A DNA stretch of 64,000 bases. Origin: Austropuccinia psidii (lineage: Eukaryota; Basidiomycota; Pucciniomycetes; Pucciniales; Sphaerophragmiaceae). The stretch's first letter is position 1; the number at the start of each line of letters is the position of its first letter. The notes under the pieces were generated by a model that worked only from the letters and a program-made list of their open reading frames with translations, ran no database searches and was not told the origin of the DNA. Both the position numbers and the translations under genes were made by a program. This document shows, one piece after another, positions 1 through 11,340 of this stretch. The stretch spans positions 18,006,975-18,070,974 of the forward strand of contig JALGQZ010000011.1 in the NCBI GenBank assembly GCA_023105745.1. The letters run 5' to 3'.

Positions 1-1050
1 TACTGCAGCCACCAACAGAGTATCATATTACAGAAAAAAGGCTGTGAACAAGAAAAATCCTCAGCCAAAATGTACTCACCTAATGCATGAGAGCAAAATC
101 CAAGAATATCACATCATAATTAGTTCACCAAAAGACCATCATGTGATGAATGGAGGCTGTTCAGAGGAAAAATTATCACCAAACCTTAAATCACCTAACC
201 CATGCAAGAAATGTCCTTCCAATAGACAAATTCACATGATGGAATCAAGAGAAATTCAAGTGGAAAAAGACAGCTCCCATGGAGGCCCCCTGGACTCCCA
301 AAAGGTATAAATAGAGGGGCTCTCTCCCCCCAAATTTCAAAATACCCCCCATGCACATTATATCCCCTGAACAGTATAAGCACAGGAATGAGTCATCCCT
401 CACCTGGGAGGTAGTCCAGAAAATTATAGTGAATATACTTTCCCAGTAGCTAAGCTCAGTCAGTGGAATATTGGTATTCAAAAAAATATGAAATTATCCA
501 GAACCCAAGATTAGGGTTACTACTCTATTAAAATATTTCATCCAGTAAATTATCACCAATTATCAAGATCTTCAATCAACAAAATACAATTTTATCTTAT
601 TATCAAACAATTTTAAAAAAATAACAAAACTTTAGAAATTATTTTACTCTATTATAACTTTACCTTAACAAAACTACCTTTATCAAAACCCATCAAATTT
701 TCCATAACACCTTAAATAACCCATCTTAGCAAGCGTCTATCACCAAGAAAAAAAGACTCACCCCAATTTCACTGAAAAAAAATTAAACAGAAAAGTATTT
801 CATTAAATATAAAAATTAACCAAATTACTGACATTGAATTCCTTATTATATATTTAATAGCTCTGATCTGAGACTGCTGAATTTGGTCTTCTGCAGCTGT
901 AAAGCCACTCACTAATTTTATTTTGGTTTGTGAGCTCCAAGGAATATTTTGTTCAGTATTTTGGGAGGTGCAGGCAATACACCCTTGCCAACATTGGGTG
1001 CAGGAATTATTGGCAATTAAAAACTAGTTACCTGTGATTTCCCCCTCCAG
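1..1050. other. AT-rich flank, possible LTR fragment; no gene recognised
   Basis: No supported coding region. Around 200-470 the base composition is more mixed, with a TATA-like box followed by a C-rich stretch, which resembles the promoter part of a retrotransposon LTR reading rightward. From about 480 to 840 it is simple AT-rich sequence. I found no partner copy of this segment inside the window, so the LTR idea stays an inference. Confidence 0.3.
306..313 (+). promoter_or_regulatory. TATA-like box
   Basis: TATAAATA followed by a purine/G-rich then C-rich stretch (AGAGGGGCTC and CTCTCCCCCC). This is a good match to a eukaryotic core promoter and is the only GC-richer island in the first kilobase. 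It could be the promoter of a truncated LTR. No transcript can be tied to it here. Confidence 0.3.
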
Positions 1051-1927
1051 GTACTGCCTCATTTTAATCCTACACAAGAGGAGTTCCCACACTACCACCC
1101 ACAAACTGAAGGTCTGGCTGAAAGAATGATCCAAACCTTGGAAGATATGGTGAGAACAATTTGGGCGTATGGTCTTGAATTTATATATTGTGATGTATTA
1201 ACCCGTGATTGGTGCACCTTGTTACCTGCACTAGCATTGGAATACAAAACATCCATTAATGCAAGCACCAATCAGACTCCTGCTTCCCTAGAGAAAGGAT
1301 GGAATCCCAGATTACCCCAAGATTCCTTGAGGAAGAATTTGGTTGAGTTAAATCCCACAGCTGCTAGCTTCAAAGGAATTTTAGGCAAAGCTAGGAAACA
1401 TGAAGTAAGGTGCATGGAGGAGTCATTTGCATATGCCAAAGGCAAGTGGGACAAATCACATGCAACCCCAGATTCCAAAGTGGGATATTTAGTATTTGGA
1501 TCTACCACTAACTTCAATAATATCAAGGGTTCTAAAAAGGTCAAAGACCTTTTTGCAGGACCTTTTGTTATTAAGGACCTCCATGGAGAAAAATCTGTGG
1601 AAGTAGAACTATCTGAGGAACCTAGTAATAAGAATCCTACATTTCCAGTAAGCTTAATTAAGCCTTATAAATAAGCTGATTCTGAAAAATTGGCTTTAAG
1701 GAATAAAGTTCCCCAGCATATAATTCCTGTTGAATCAGCTGGTACTAAGAAAGTTCAAAAAAGTACTCAAAGAAAGGAAATTGAGAAGTAAGAAAGTAAG
1801 GGACTACCTTGTGAGGTACAGTGACCCAACGTTTGAAGATGAATTGTTAGCAGAAAGAGAGATACCTGGAGCTACCAAACATATCAGAAGATTTATACAC
1901 ACTAGAAATAACAATATTACAAATTAA
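1051..1927 (+). pseudogene. Ty3/gypsy polyprotein 3' end: integrase C-terminus and chromodomain-like tail
   Basis: Remnant of the pol gene of a Ty3/gypsy retrotransposon; the intact enzyme joins element cDNA to host DNA. The reading starts inside the integrase core, with the [13 protein letters not shown] block that carries the catalytic Glu (about 1094-1133). It continues through the WNP and KWDKSH blocks to a GPF(V/T)I box and the FPVSLIKPY motif (about 1641-1671). A TAA at 1672 interrupts it, and the last part (1730-1927, with YLVRYSDPT) is in another frame. That C-terminal block resembles the chromodomain-like tail of fungal gypsy elements. RT, RNase H and gag are absent, so the element is truncated near 1050. 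The polypurine tract and 3' LTR follow at once. Related to, but a different family from, gypsy 1 and 2. Confidence 0.85.
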
Positions 1928-1930
1928 TAT

Positions 1931-1946
1931 TTTTAGGGGGAGGGAA
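1931..1946 (+). other. Polypurine tract of the gypsy fragment
   Basis: The purine run TTTTAGGGGGAGGGAA ends exactly where TGTGAGCC, the LTR start, begins. It would prime plus-strand DNA synthesis. Its place just after the pol stop at 1925-1927 fixes the orientation and the LTR boundary. Confidence 0.75.
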
Positions 1947-2455
1947 TGTGAGCCTTAGAGGTATTTTCATACACACAAAAGACCACAAAGGATAAACCAA
2001 AATACAATTATGAATAAAATAAATTTACTTAGATTATCAAAACAGAATTTAACATAGAAATTGAAATATATACACAAGAATGAAAATTTCAAGTACAATT
2101 TAAAAGTAACATTGCTAAAACACATTTTTACTTGAAAAATGTAAGTAAAAATAAATTTTTAACAAAATTAGTAAAATTAAAATAAATTTGGAAAAAATTT
2201 AAATAAAAATTATTATAAATCTTTATGCAACAAATAAGTGTATGAAAATTATTTCCCCATTGGACTCCTCATAAAAAATAAGGTGGGGTCACCTCTAAGT
2301 AAAATTTCTGTAGCTCAACTCTAAATAACCTTCAATTAATTTTTTCATTATTTTATGCACAAAAGTTGAAAATTCTCAGAAATATTAATTTAATTCACAT
2401 CACATGTGGTATTAACCATCAATTTTTGTGTTAAAATTCAGTTGTTGTGTGTATT
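1947..2455 (+). repeat. 3' LTR of the gypsy fragment (right end uncertain)
   Basis: Begins TGTGAGCCTTAGAGGTATTTTC right after the polypurine tract. It aligns by eye, with many substitutions and small gaps, to a copy starting at 35405 and more weakly to one at 29189. Shared blocks include AAAGACCAC, CTCCTCATAAAAAA and CACATCACATGTGGTATTAACC. The recognisable match fades near 2455; the true LTR end may lie further right. No 5' partner LTR is in the window. Confidence 0.6.
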
Positions 2456-3570
2456 TTAGAAGCTGTGGGGAACTGAATTATTTTCAATTGAAATGTCAAA
2501 ATATGCATGTATATTACATAAGTGAGCTTTAAATTTAATTTGAGATATCAATTATTATTGTTGTTTACTGTAAAAATTCAATTGAATTACATATATAGAT
2601 TGTATTTATAATACAGCATAAATAATTAAAGCAAAAATAAATTGTAAAGATCAATTCTGGTGGGAAAGGGAACTTTGGCTCTAAAGGGAGCTAGACCACC
2701 AATTCCTTCCTGGCAGGTGTGAGAGGTCCAAATTCATGCAAAAGTTCATCACTTTTGGCCTGCAATTGAGTCACAGGGTCTGTTTCTCACTTGATGATGA
2801 GGCTTTGATGCCAACGAGGGCAGGTTTAGCTGTTGCCAAGAGGGTAAAACTACCCTGAAGTTAAAAAAATCTTAATAAAAGCAGTTTTAACTTGTTTCTA
2901 TGTCTTTCACACACATTATGACGTGTTTTGAAGGCTTAAAAACATGTATTACTATAGCAATGACCGAGTTAATGGTATAAAATGGCTAAAACCAGCCCTT
3001 TTTTGTCTAAGCTAGGGTTCAATGATTCCATAATTGGCTTTCCTGTTTTCACAGTGTTTTCCACGACTGAAAAGAGTAAATCCTACTTTTGGAGTGAGAA
3101 AATTGGTGGTTATAAAATAATGTCTTCTTTGCCCCACTTTTCTCTTCATGTTAAAATATTTTCCTTTTATTATTAGTATAAAGACTGTTAAGCCAATCAA
3201 TAAAAGATTCCAACCACCCTTTTTAATCATTGAAACCTTTTAACTACATGAAAAAATCATTATAGTCGTTGTTTGAAACTCTTATAATCATTTTTACTCT
3301 TGAACCACCCCATAAGTGAATAAAAGGATCTTTCATCACTGTTAACCTTGTCATTTTGTTTCCAAATTCACTCTTTCCACTTTTGGGTGTTTTTTCTCAT
3401 TAATACTCCTTTTTAAGACCTTTTCTTATATTAATTTCCTGCGTTTAGTTGCTCAATTAATTCCAATTGAAATGGCTCTTGAAGAAATTTCTTTTTCAGC
3501 CTTAAATATCTCTTGTAGAGTATTTTTGGATAAAGTTTTATTGTTTGTAAAACAATAAATATTCATAATA
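2456..3570. other. Intergenic, AT-rich; nothing recognised
   Basis: Short open frames at 2982-3230 overlap on both strands and look accidental. The segment may include the rest of the LTR to its left. Its right edge is set by the inverted repeat at 3571. Confidence 0.4.
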
Positions 3571-3594
3571 GGGGGTGTCAAAGTCACCAAATCC
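3571..3594 (+). repeat. Left terminal inverted repeat of the Harbinger-like element
   Basis: GGGGGTGTCAAAGT-CAC-CAAATCC; the reverse complement of the right end reads GGGGGTGTCAAAGT-TAT-CAAATCC. Further CCAAATCC-type boxes follow within 150 bp, as expected for subterminal transposase-binding sites. Confidence 0.7.
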
Positions 3595-3885
3595 TTCCTT
3601 AAAATAACATTGGATTTGGAACCCAAATCCCAACACTAAATCCCAGGTTTTTTATGTGTAAATCACATGGCATTCTAGCTGAGTCCCCTGGTATTTTGAC
3701 CAAATCCCATGCATCTGGGATTTGAGTTTAAACCCTCACTTGTATGATTACTCACAATTCATAGCTATACAACATATTTTTCTACACTCCATTTTGGACA
3801 CTCTGACCAAACAGCTTACAGTCCATTTATAATTCTTCATCCATATAACAATGCCTTGTTCCAAAGAAAGACACATCAGTCAGAT

Positions 3886-4322
3886 ATGAAGATCACCTCT
3901 GGCCTGCCACATCCATTAGGTCACTTAATACGTACAGATTATTTAACCTTAATTAATTGGATTTCAGTCAAATCCAATTTTGAGTCATATTTTGGTACTA
4001 GTGCTTCAACATCTATTGGAAGACCTCCTTCATCAAAGAAGCATGGATTTCCGGTTATGGCCATTGTGGTCAACAAAAAATCAGGAAATTGCCTAAACCT
4101 TAGCTCAAGTAGCATCCAAGATTCATGGCAAATGTATAAAAAGAAGTATATGGCAGAAAAAAATTGAAACACTTAACTGGGGCTGCAATAGTCGAAGAAG
4201 ATGAGGGTAAAGGAATCAAATCAATGAGTGAAAAATTTGAAAGTATGTGTCCTTGCTATTCTGAAATGGATGTGCTTTTTGGCCACAAGCCCAATGTCAC
4301 TCCCATTGCAAGCTATGATTGA
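3886..4322 (+). pseudogene. Myb/SANT-like accessory protein of the Harbinger element
   Basis: In Harbinger transposons a second protein with a Myb/SANT-like domain binds the ends and helps bring the transposase into the nucleus. Here an ORF from ATG 3886 to 4167 contains the SSSIQDSWQMYKKKY block, which resembles the end of a Myb/SANT helix bundle (Lx-Ss-x-lq-x-W-x-x-YKkKY). The coding sense then shifts frame and goes on through TGAAIVEEDEGKGI and MCPCYSEMDVLFGHKPNV to a TGA at 4320. That second block resembles the conserved tail of fungal Harbinger Myb proteins. At least one frameshift and one stop break it. It lies about 290 bp inside the left terminal repeat and reads inward. Family call is from memory of motif style; moderate confidence. 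Confidence 0.55.
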
Positions 4323-5160
4323 CAAGAAAAAGAGATGAATTTAACCTCTCAATTAGGCGCTAGATTAGATAGTTATAATTCTAAATTAATCCCCTCTTCC
4401 CCTTATATCAATACTTCAATTGATCATAGGATATCTTTGAGCTTTCAGTTACTGTGAATTGGAAAATATGAGAATGAATATGATGAAAATGTAATTTTTG
4501 ACTCAGAGAAGGCCATTGGCGGTCTTGGATATATTATTTTCCTCAGTCTGGAAGTTTTATTTACTTTGTCAGTCTTTTTCCAGGTGTATCAATGGATTCC
4601 GGTGTTGATGTGAGACCGACATCATCAATGTTTGATTAATCCTTGCCGGGACACTGTGTCAAAGCAAGCAGAGCAGCAATAGTGTGTTCTTCAATAAAGC
4701 TTGATAGCTTTACAATCGCCTTTACCTTGATGACGAAAGCAGCAATTATCATTCTGAGGAGAAAAGAAAGAGGATAATAGCTAACCCAGTGAAGAATGCA
4801 GCCAAAATACCATTGATCGACCAGAAACCTGCTAAAAGCTCATCCTAAACATATTCCTAGTTTGATTATGATCCTTGAAAGTATTGGCTGGGAAAATTAA
4901 CACATCTTCTCAATGCAAATTTATAGGAGTGCAATTGATGGCATTGTTAGTTATTTCAAGCGAGCTTAGGATAGGCCTCTCTAGGTATTGAAATCGTCTT
5001 GTCACTCGTCGTAGAGTAGATTGGATGAAGATTTCCTACTTGGCAACAGATTGGCTGAGTTCAAGACCAGCGAGACCAAGGAATTAAGCATCTTTAAGCT
5101 TTGTAAGCAAATATTGCACAACAGTGTCCATTTTCTTGTTGTCTAGCTTATTTTGAATTG
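4323..5160. other. Interior of the Harbinger-like element with decayed coding tracts
   Basis: Short protein-like stretches in shifting frames (for example around 4330-4480 and 4730-4850) suggest the Myb-like gene or a neighbour extended through here before decay. No single frame can be followed and no domain is recognised. Confidence 0.35.
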
Positions 5161-5300
5161 GAAGAGGCCTATCACAATTGGAGGACTCAAGAGTTGGCTA
5201 ATTTACAACAAGAAATGTTGCACATGATTCAAACAAATCAGGAACTTGTTCAATCTTGAAGTCATTCCAGTTTGACTTGTAATGTTGATTTTGTCTTAGT
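5161..5300 (+). pseudogene. Unrecognised gene X, part left of the copia A insertion
   Basis: A frame reading EEAYHNWRTQELANLQQEML, probably helical, continues to the copia A target site at 5300 with one in-frame TGA. If copia A and one target duplication are left out, the same frame carries on at 10499. See the entry at 10499-11340 for the main part. Confidence 0.45.
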
Positions 5301-5887
5301 TGTTGGAGTTCACGATCTAGACCAAGACGATCGTCAATGCGCCACTCCTAGATCAACAAATGCCCAACCACCACTATTCGAAAATCAACCAAACAATGAT
5401 CAACACGCGCAGATCACTGCGCATGATTAAACACCTTTGAAGATAAAAACCCCAAGCCAATAACCTGAATCATGACTCCTATCATCATCCTCCTCTTTTC
5501 TTTTTGCCTCATTACTTCCACTCACTCCTTTCTCTCCTTTTCTTTTTTCTTACTCTTTTTCTTCTCACTTTTTCATTCTTACCTTTCTTTATTAAATCGT
5601 CTCTCATTCTCTCCTTTTTCTCTACCACTCGTTCCTTTATTTATTGTTTACTCCTGTTTGATTCAGGTATTGTTGTTTCTCGAAATCAATAGATTTCAAC
5701 TTTCATGTTAACTAAATTCCTCATTGTTTAAGCAGAACAATTCCTTGTTGTACCCTATGTTGCTACTGCCTCTTTATTATCATAGCTATTTGTAGTCCAC
5801 CGTTTAGGTATAATTCTTTCTTATTAAAACTTGTCTATTGCTAAATCCATTAACGCAATGTCATTCGTTTAGTTTTGATCTCTAACA
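5301..5887 (+). repeat. Copia A 5' LTR
   Basis: TGTTGGAGTTCA to TTTTGATCTCTAACA, with the TG...CA ends expected of LTRs. A pyrimidine-rich block (about 5475-5680) fills the middle and gives a chance hydrophobic reading frame. It is followed by the leader and the gag ATG at 5946. Confidence 0.93.
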
Positions 5888-5945
5888 GATTTACAGTCTC
5901 GGGGCTCTCAACTACCTCATAACATGGTGGACTATCAGACTCACT

Positions 5946-8900
5946 ATGAATTTTGAGAATAATGCCAAAGTCAATTTGATACCCATACTCAACAATTCCA
6001 ACTATGGTGAATGGGTTGCTCGAATGACTATTCTCTTAAGATCCAAATATCTGCTTGACGTTTGTGAAAAGCCAATTCCCTCGGACATTTCTACCACAGC
6101 TACAAACAAGTGGAACAAGGCAAGCTTTGATGCAATCAGCATCATTTCATGTTGAGTCAGCAATCAAGTATTTATTGAAGTTGTTAAGCAATTCTCGAAG
6201 AATGCTCATCTCCTTTGGAACAAACTCGAAGAGCAGTACGCATCTAAAAAGGCAGTCAACAGGGGCAGAGTATGAATGCAATGGCTTAAGTTCAACTATG
6301 ATGGAAACCTCCAACATTATATTGACAACAGTAGAACATTATTGATGGCACTTGAAACTGTCAAGATTACTATTCCCGACGAATGCCACTCATTTTCACT
6401 CCTTGGAAAACTGTCGGGAGATCCTAAATTGCATTTGTATGTTGAGGTTCTTTCCTTAAATGAAGATCTTGTCAAAAATCCGGAATTAGTCCTTGCTAAA
6501 TTGCAAGAATTTCATGACAATTCCTCTTCACAAGGAAAATCCATTTCACCATCAGCCTCTGCTCTCTTATCTGAATCAGCTCATCCATATAAAATCACGT
6601 ACATTTGCTCTAACAGGAAGCATAATCCTATGTGCACTACTCACAGCAAAAATGAATGTTATGCCGAAAATCCGCATCTCAGACCACCTCGGCAAAACAA
6701 CAAAAGGAAAAACCAAGCCTCAGCTCACTTATCCACCGCTCAAACTCTGATCACAAGAAATCAACTAGACATTAATTCTCAAGAGTTAATTATTGATTGT
6801 GGTGCAACGCATCACATGTTTAACTCTCCTAGGTATTTCACTTCCTTTACTCAAATGCCAAAAATAAATGTTAGCACCGGAGACTCGGCTAGCACTCTTG
6901 TCTCAGTAGGAACGGGCACCGTCGTTATTCTATGCGGAAATCAAGTCCTCACTCTTGAAAACTCCCTTCTTGTTCCAAGGCTTAATTGCAATCTGGTCAG
7001 CCTTCTGGCATTAAGTCACAGAAAGATGGTTATTCATCAAGAAGGAAATTTGTTTACGCTTGAAACCGGTGAAAGAGGGACAATTGAAGGAGAAATCATT
7101 AATAACCTAATGCGAATAGAATTCTCGATTCCTGAAAGTAATTCAACCTTCTGCCCATTGAACGTATGGCATGAGAGGTTGGGTCATCCTGGGAACATGG
7201 CGATCAAAGCAATGGGACTTCCCACAGTCGATTCAGTTTGTTCAACATGCAATCTCAACAAAATGCGCATGCTTCCTTTCAACGATCATTTTGGGGATGT
7301 AAGTCAACCTCTTTACTGTATCCATCTTGATCTTGTTGGTCCCATATCCCCTGCATCAATCTCTGGTTTCCGCTGTTTCCTTACCATAGTGGATCAAGCC
7401 ACCTCATTTAAAATTGTTCGTCTGCTAAAGCTAAAATCCAATGCTTTTGATCAGTTCGTCATTGTTAAAAATCATATAGAAAACCTACATGATTGAAAAA
7501 TAAAGACCGTGGTATCGGATCGTGGGGGTGAATTTGTGAATAATCAATTTAAAAAACTCGCTGAAACAAACAGCTTTATTAACATCTTGTCTCCACCAGA
7601 AACCCCACAACACAATGGGTTTGCAGAGAGGGCTAATCGAGCAATAATTGAGAAGGCCAGGTGCATTCTTAATTGCTCAAATCTCCCAAAGAGATATTGG
7701 GCTGAAGCAGTGAGCACAGCGACCTTTGTCTTGAATCTTATACCTACTCCTTCCAGAAGCAACAACAGTCCGTATTCCATCTGGGAGGGTTTGCCACCCA
7801 GAATCAAACGGCTTTGGGTCTTTGGCTTTAGAGCTGTCATCTCGATACCAAAGAGTCAGCAATACTGGAAGTTTGATACTGTAGGGGCAGAAGGTGTGTT
7901 TTTAGGATACGAAAATGACAACACCGCATATCGTATTCTGCGCCTCTCCAACCTCAAGGTTGTAATCTCAAAGCATGTGAAATTCGAAGAAAATGTCTTC
8001 CCTCACATTCAAGCTCCTTTTTTGAGAGATGAAGCGTGGATCGTACCATGGAACAATCAGCGTGAATTGACTGAAACGGTAGATGAATTACGTCAGTCAG
8101 ATCATGCCTTGGTAGGTGAAATCCAAGCAAATGACTTATTGCACTCAGTGGAGGATTCATCAAGACTGGTAGAAGAAGCCCAAGAATCCTCCAGTGGTGT
8201 TGCAGCCGTTGAAATACCCATACCTGTCAACCATTCTAGAATTAAAGTAATTGGTCCACAACATCCAACCTTGATCAGGGGAAGTGTTGACAGTGGGAAC
8301 ATCTTTCCTTACAATCGACGACCCAAGACCCTTTTTACTGCTCTTGCCAAATTGGCAAGGACCTATAATCAAGCCATTAAGTCCCCAAACAAAGAGTCTT
8401 GGCGAGCAGCGATTGACAAGGAGTTGTCATCAATGAATCGATTGCACGTCTGGGACGTAGTTGACTTGCAACCTGACTACAAGCTTGTGGGAACAACTTG
8501 GGTGTTCCAAATGAAGAAGGACCATCTCAATAACGTCACTGAGTACAAGGCTCGCCTCTGTGCACAAGGGTTTACCCAAACTCCTGGGATTGATTTTGAG
8601 AAGAGGTATGCTCCCACAGGTCATCTCAATTCTCTTTGCTGTCTCATTTCTTATGCTGCATTGAGAGGGCTGAAATTTCATCAGATAGATATCAAGAGTG
8701 CCTTTCTCAACGCACCGCTTTCTGAGGTTGTTTATCTTTCAGTTCCTCAGGGTTTGGACTTGGACAGACGAGCATCGTGTCTTTGTCTGAACAAGGCCAT
8801 TTACGGTCTTAAGCAGGCGCCGTTAGCTTGGTATCAACGGCTCAAGCAGTGGCGCCTTCAGGCACGGTTATCAGCTTGTGTACTCGATCCCTGCGTCTTC

Positions 8901-10036
8901 TTTTGCTCTAGGCAAACAATGGTTTGGCTCTACATCCACGTCAACGACATTGCAATCTTTGGCAAAGAAGTCTACTCTTTCATCAAGGAAATATCACAAG
9001 AGTTGGATATCAAGGACATGGGTCCCGCTGATCTCATGTTAGGGATAAGAGTTATGCATGGAGACGGGTTCATCTCTCTTGATCAGAGCCACTTCACCAA
9101 TTCCTTATTGGACCTTTATGGTTTAAGTAATTGCAAGTGTGTCACTACTCTGCTGGAACCAAACGTCCACCTTCAACCAGCAAGTGATGAAGAGGTGGAG
9201 AAGTTTCTCGGCCTAGGCGTCAACTATCGAAGCGCAATTGGTAGTATCAACTACCTAAGCACTGCCACTCAACCTGATCTTTCTCACGCGGTTAGCTCGC
9301 TTTCACAGTTCCTCGAGAGCCCTGGCATTGGTCACTGGAACGGTTTCCTTCACGTGTTGCAATATCTCAAGGGGACTCAGAACGTTGGATTGTTTATTCT
9401 CAGGGGCTGGAAAATGAGGTCAGGGGTTATAGCAATGCAGATTGGGGGAACTGCAGGACAACTTGTAGGTTGGTAACGGGATTTCTTGCACTTTTTGCTG
9501 GAAATCTTGTTCTCTGGAAAACTCGCAAACAGCCCTCTGTCTCAATCTCAACTGCCGAGGCCGAGTATAAAGCGTTATGTGATCTGGTTTCCGAAATTCT
9601 CTGGCTTCGGCAATGGTCTTGTGAATGTCATCTCTTACCCTTTTATTCCGCCATCCCAGTACATGAGGACAATCAGTACTGCATTAACACCGCTAATGGG
9701 GACTGCAACCTCAATAACAAGCGAATGAAGCACGTCGACATTCAGCTTCATTTCATCAAGGAGGCTGTTAGGGACTCAGTCGTCAATCTTATTTACACCC
9801 CTACTTCTCTGATGCTGGCCGACTTTTTAACTATATCCGTCAGTAGGCTGATTCTCTCTCGATCAATGAAGGCCTTGCAGATTGTTGAGCTAGGAGTGAG
9901 GGGGGATGTTGGAATTCAAAATCTAGACCAAGACAATCGTCAATGCGCCACTGCTAGATCAACAAACGCCCAACCGCCACTATTCAAAAATCAACCAAAC
10001 AATGATCAACACGCGCAGATCACTGCGCATGATTAA
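5946..10036 (+). pseudogene. Copia A gag-pol polyprotein (inactivated)
   Basis: Encodes the copia capsid, protease, integrase, reverse transcriptase and RNase H. ATG at 5946 opens a frame kept to about 9400, broken only by TGA at 6153, 6273 and 7494. Gag occupies roughly the first 270 codons. The protease shows IIDCGATHHM (about 6790-6820), with C where most copia proteases have S. The gag-pre-integrase block is WHERLGHPG (about 7168). The integrase core shows VSDRGGEF and a downstream HNGFAERANR block carrying the Glu. RT has FLNAPL, YGLKQAPLAWY and, at the catalytic YVDD site, HVND, so a catalytic Asp is lost. A frameshift near 9400 moves RNase H (ADWG, STAEAEYKAL, EDNQYCI) to another frame. 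That frame runs through the polypurine tract and stops at 10036 in the LTR. Confidence 0.92.
9892..9906 (+). other. Copia A polypurine tract
   Basis: AGGAGTGAGGGGGGA lies directly against the 3' LTR start TGTTGGAATTC. It would prime plus-strand synthesis and confirms the left-to-right orientation. Confidence 0.8.
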
Positions 10037-10493
10037 ACACCTTTGAAGATAAAAACCCCAAGCCAATAACCTGAATCATGACTCCTATCATCATCCTCCT
10101 CTTTTCTTTTTGCCTCATTACTTCCACTCACTCCTTTCTCTCCTTTTCTTTTTTCTTACTCTTTTTCTTCTCACTTTTTCATTCTTACCTTTCTTTATTA
10201 AATCGTCTCTCATTCTCTCCTTTTTCTCTACCACTCGTTCCTTTATTTATTGTTTACTCCTGTTTGATTCAGGTATTGTTGTTTCTCGAAATCAATAGAT
10301 TTCAACTTTCATGTTAGCTAAATTCCTCATTGTTTAAGCAGATCAATTCCTTGTTGTATCCTACGTTGCTACTGCCTCTTTATTATCATAGCTATTTGTA
10401 GTCCACCGTTTAGGTATAATTATTTCTTATTAAAACTTGTCTATTGCTAAATCCATTAACGCAATGTCATTCATTTAGTTTTGATCTCTAACA
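9907..10493 (+). repeat. Copia A 3' LTR
   Basis: Same length as the 5' LTR. All 14 differences fall in the first 80 bp and last 180 bp; the middle 330 bp (matching 5381-5710) is identical. The pol stop codon lies inside it at 10034-10036. Confidence 0.93.
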
Positions 10494-10498
10494 TTAAT

Positions 10499-11340
10499 CC
10501 CAAATAACGATTCAAATCCAGCTTCAAATTCCAATTGTGAACATAGTTCTTGAGTAGATTCAAGTTCCAGAGGTTGTCATGGGAGTGGGGGCTTTGGTAG
10601 TCAAAGAAATTCATTAGGGCCGGAGGCTATTTCTGTCAGTCCTAACCTATCAAAATTTGATTTATCATTACATGATACTTTCAAAGCGATTGCTGATTTA
10701 CAAGTAGATTTTAATGAAGATCACTAAGATGCAACTAATCAGATATTGCCAATTATTGAGCCAGATTTAGCAACTCGGCAATTCACCTATATCACACCCA
10801 ATCAACTCAAACCGTATGCAAGTTTGACAGAACAATCCCTTGATTTTGACCTGCAGTCAATGAGACATTTTACGCAAGATGAAGAAGGATCACTAAAGAT
10901 TTTATCTCAAAATAATCCTGAACTTCTAGTGAAATGTGCTTTGCAATGGAGATTAATGTTACCCTTTCCAGTTTTGGCAGTTTTCAATGCAATTTTTCAG
11001 AGATTCAAAGAAGAAGATATGCTAATCATTGATTGCGTTAGTGAGGTGCTTTACAATTTTTGAAACGTTTTAGAAGATATCAAGTTTGAGATGTCAGCTC
11101 ATTGTGATGTGAGTGAATTAATAGAGTGAAAAAATAGAAGCGGAAGAACAAATTAGTAAATGTCATCATTTTGTTTCACAGAAAATGATGATGAAACAGA
11201 CAATGTCTTGCCTGTTTGAGACCTTCCTAAATCACATATATGAGGCACTTCAACTTGTTATAGAATCTACACCTCCAGAAGATATACCAAACGCATTGCG
11301 TCTTTTATTTCCATTCCTGATTCAGAGCCCTTCAGATTAG
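10499..11340 (+). pseudogene. Unrecognised gene X, part right of copia A
   Basis: A protein-like frame begins as the in-frame continuation of 5161-5300 and runs past stops near 10553, 10724 and 11061. It shifts frame near 11127 and ends at TAG about 11338. The best piece is 10746-11063 (105 codons), with a hydrophobic-acidic pattern (for example LPFPVLAVFNAIFQRFKEED). The tail has a helical look and ends LFPFLIQSPSD. The visible length is about 320 residues. I cannot name a domain. It lies between the Myb-like gene and the Tet-like gene inside the inverted repeats, so it is either transposon cargo or a third transposon gene. The few stops suggest recent decay. Confidence 0.5.

Larger units (their letters stand above)
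5301..10493 (+). mobile_element. Copia A: complete Ty1/copia LTR retrotransposon
   Basis: Two 587-bp LTRs (5301-5887 and 9907-10493), one long gag-pol region, a polypurine tract ending at 9906 and a 5-bp target duplication TTAGT (5296-5300) versus TTAAT (10494-10498). I count 14 differences between the LTRs (about 2.4%), so it is fairly young. Domain order is gag, protease, integrase, RT, RNase H, the Ty1/copia order. It inserted into gene X inside the Harbinger-like element. Three in-frame TGA codons and one frameshift make it non-autonomous. Confidence 0.95.

Noticed and set aside
5472..5711. Hydrophobic 79-codon frame in both copia A LTRs (again at 10078-10317), looking like a signal peptide
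   Set aside because: It is the translation of a pyrimidine-rich LTR tract, with a second open frame over the same bases; low-complexity artefact is the simpler reading.
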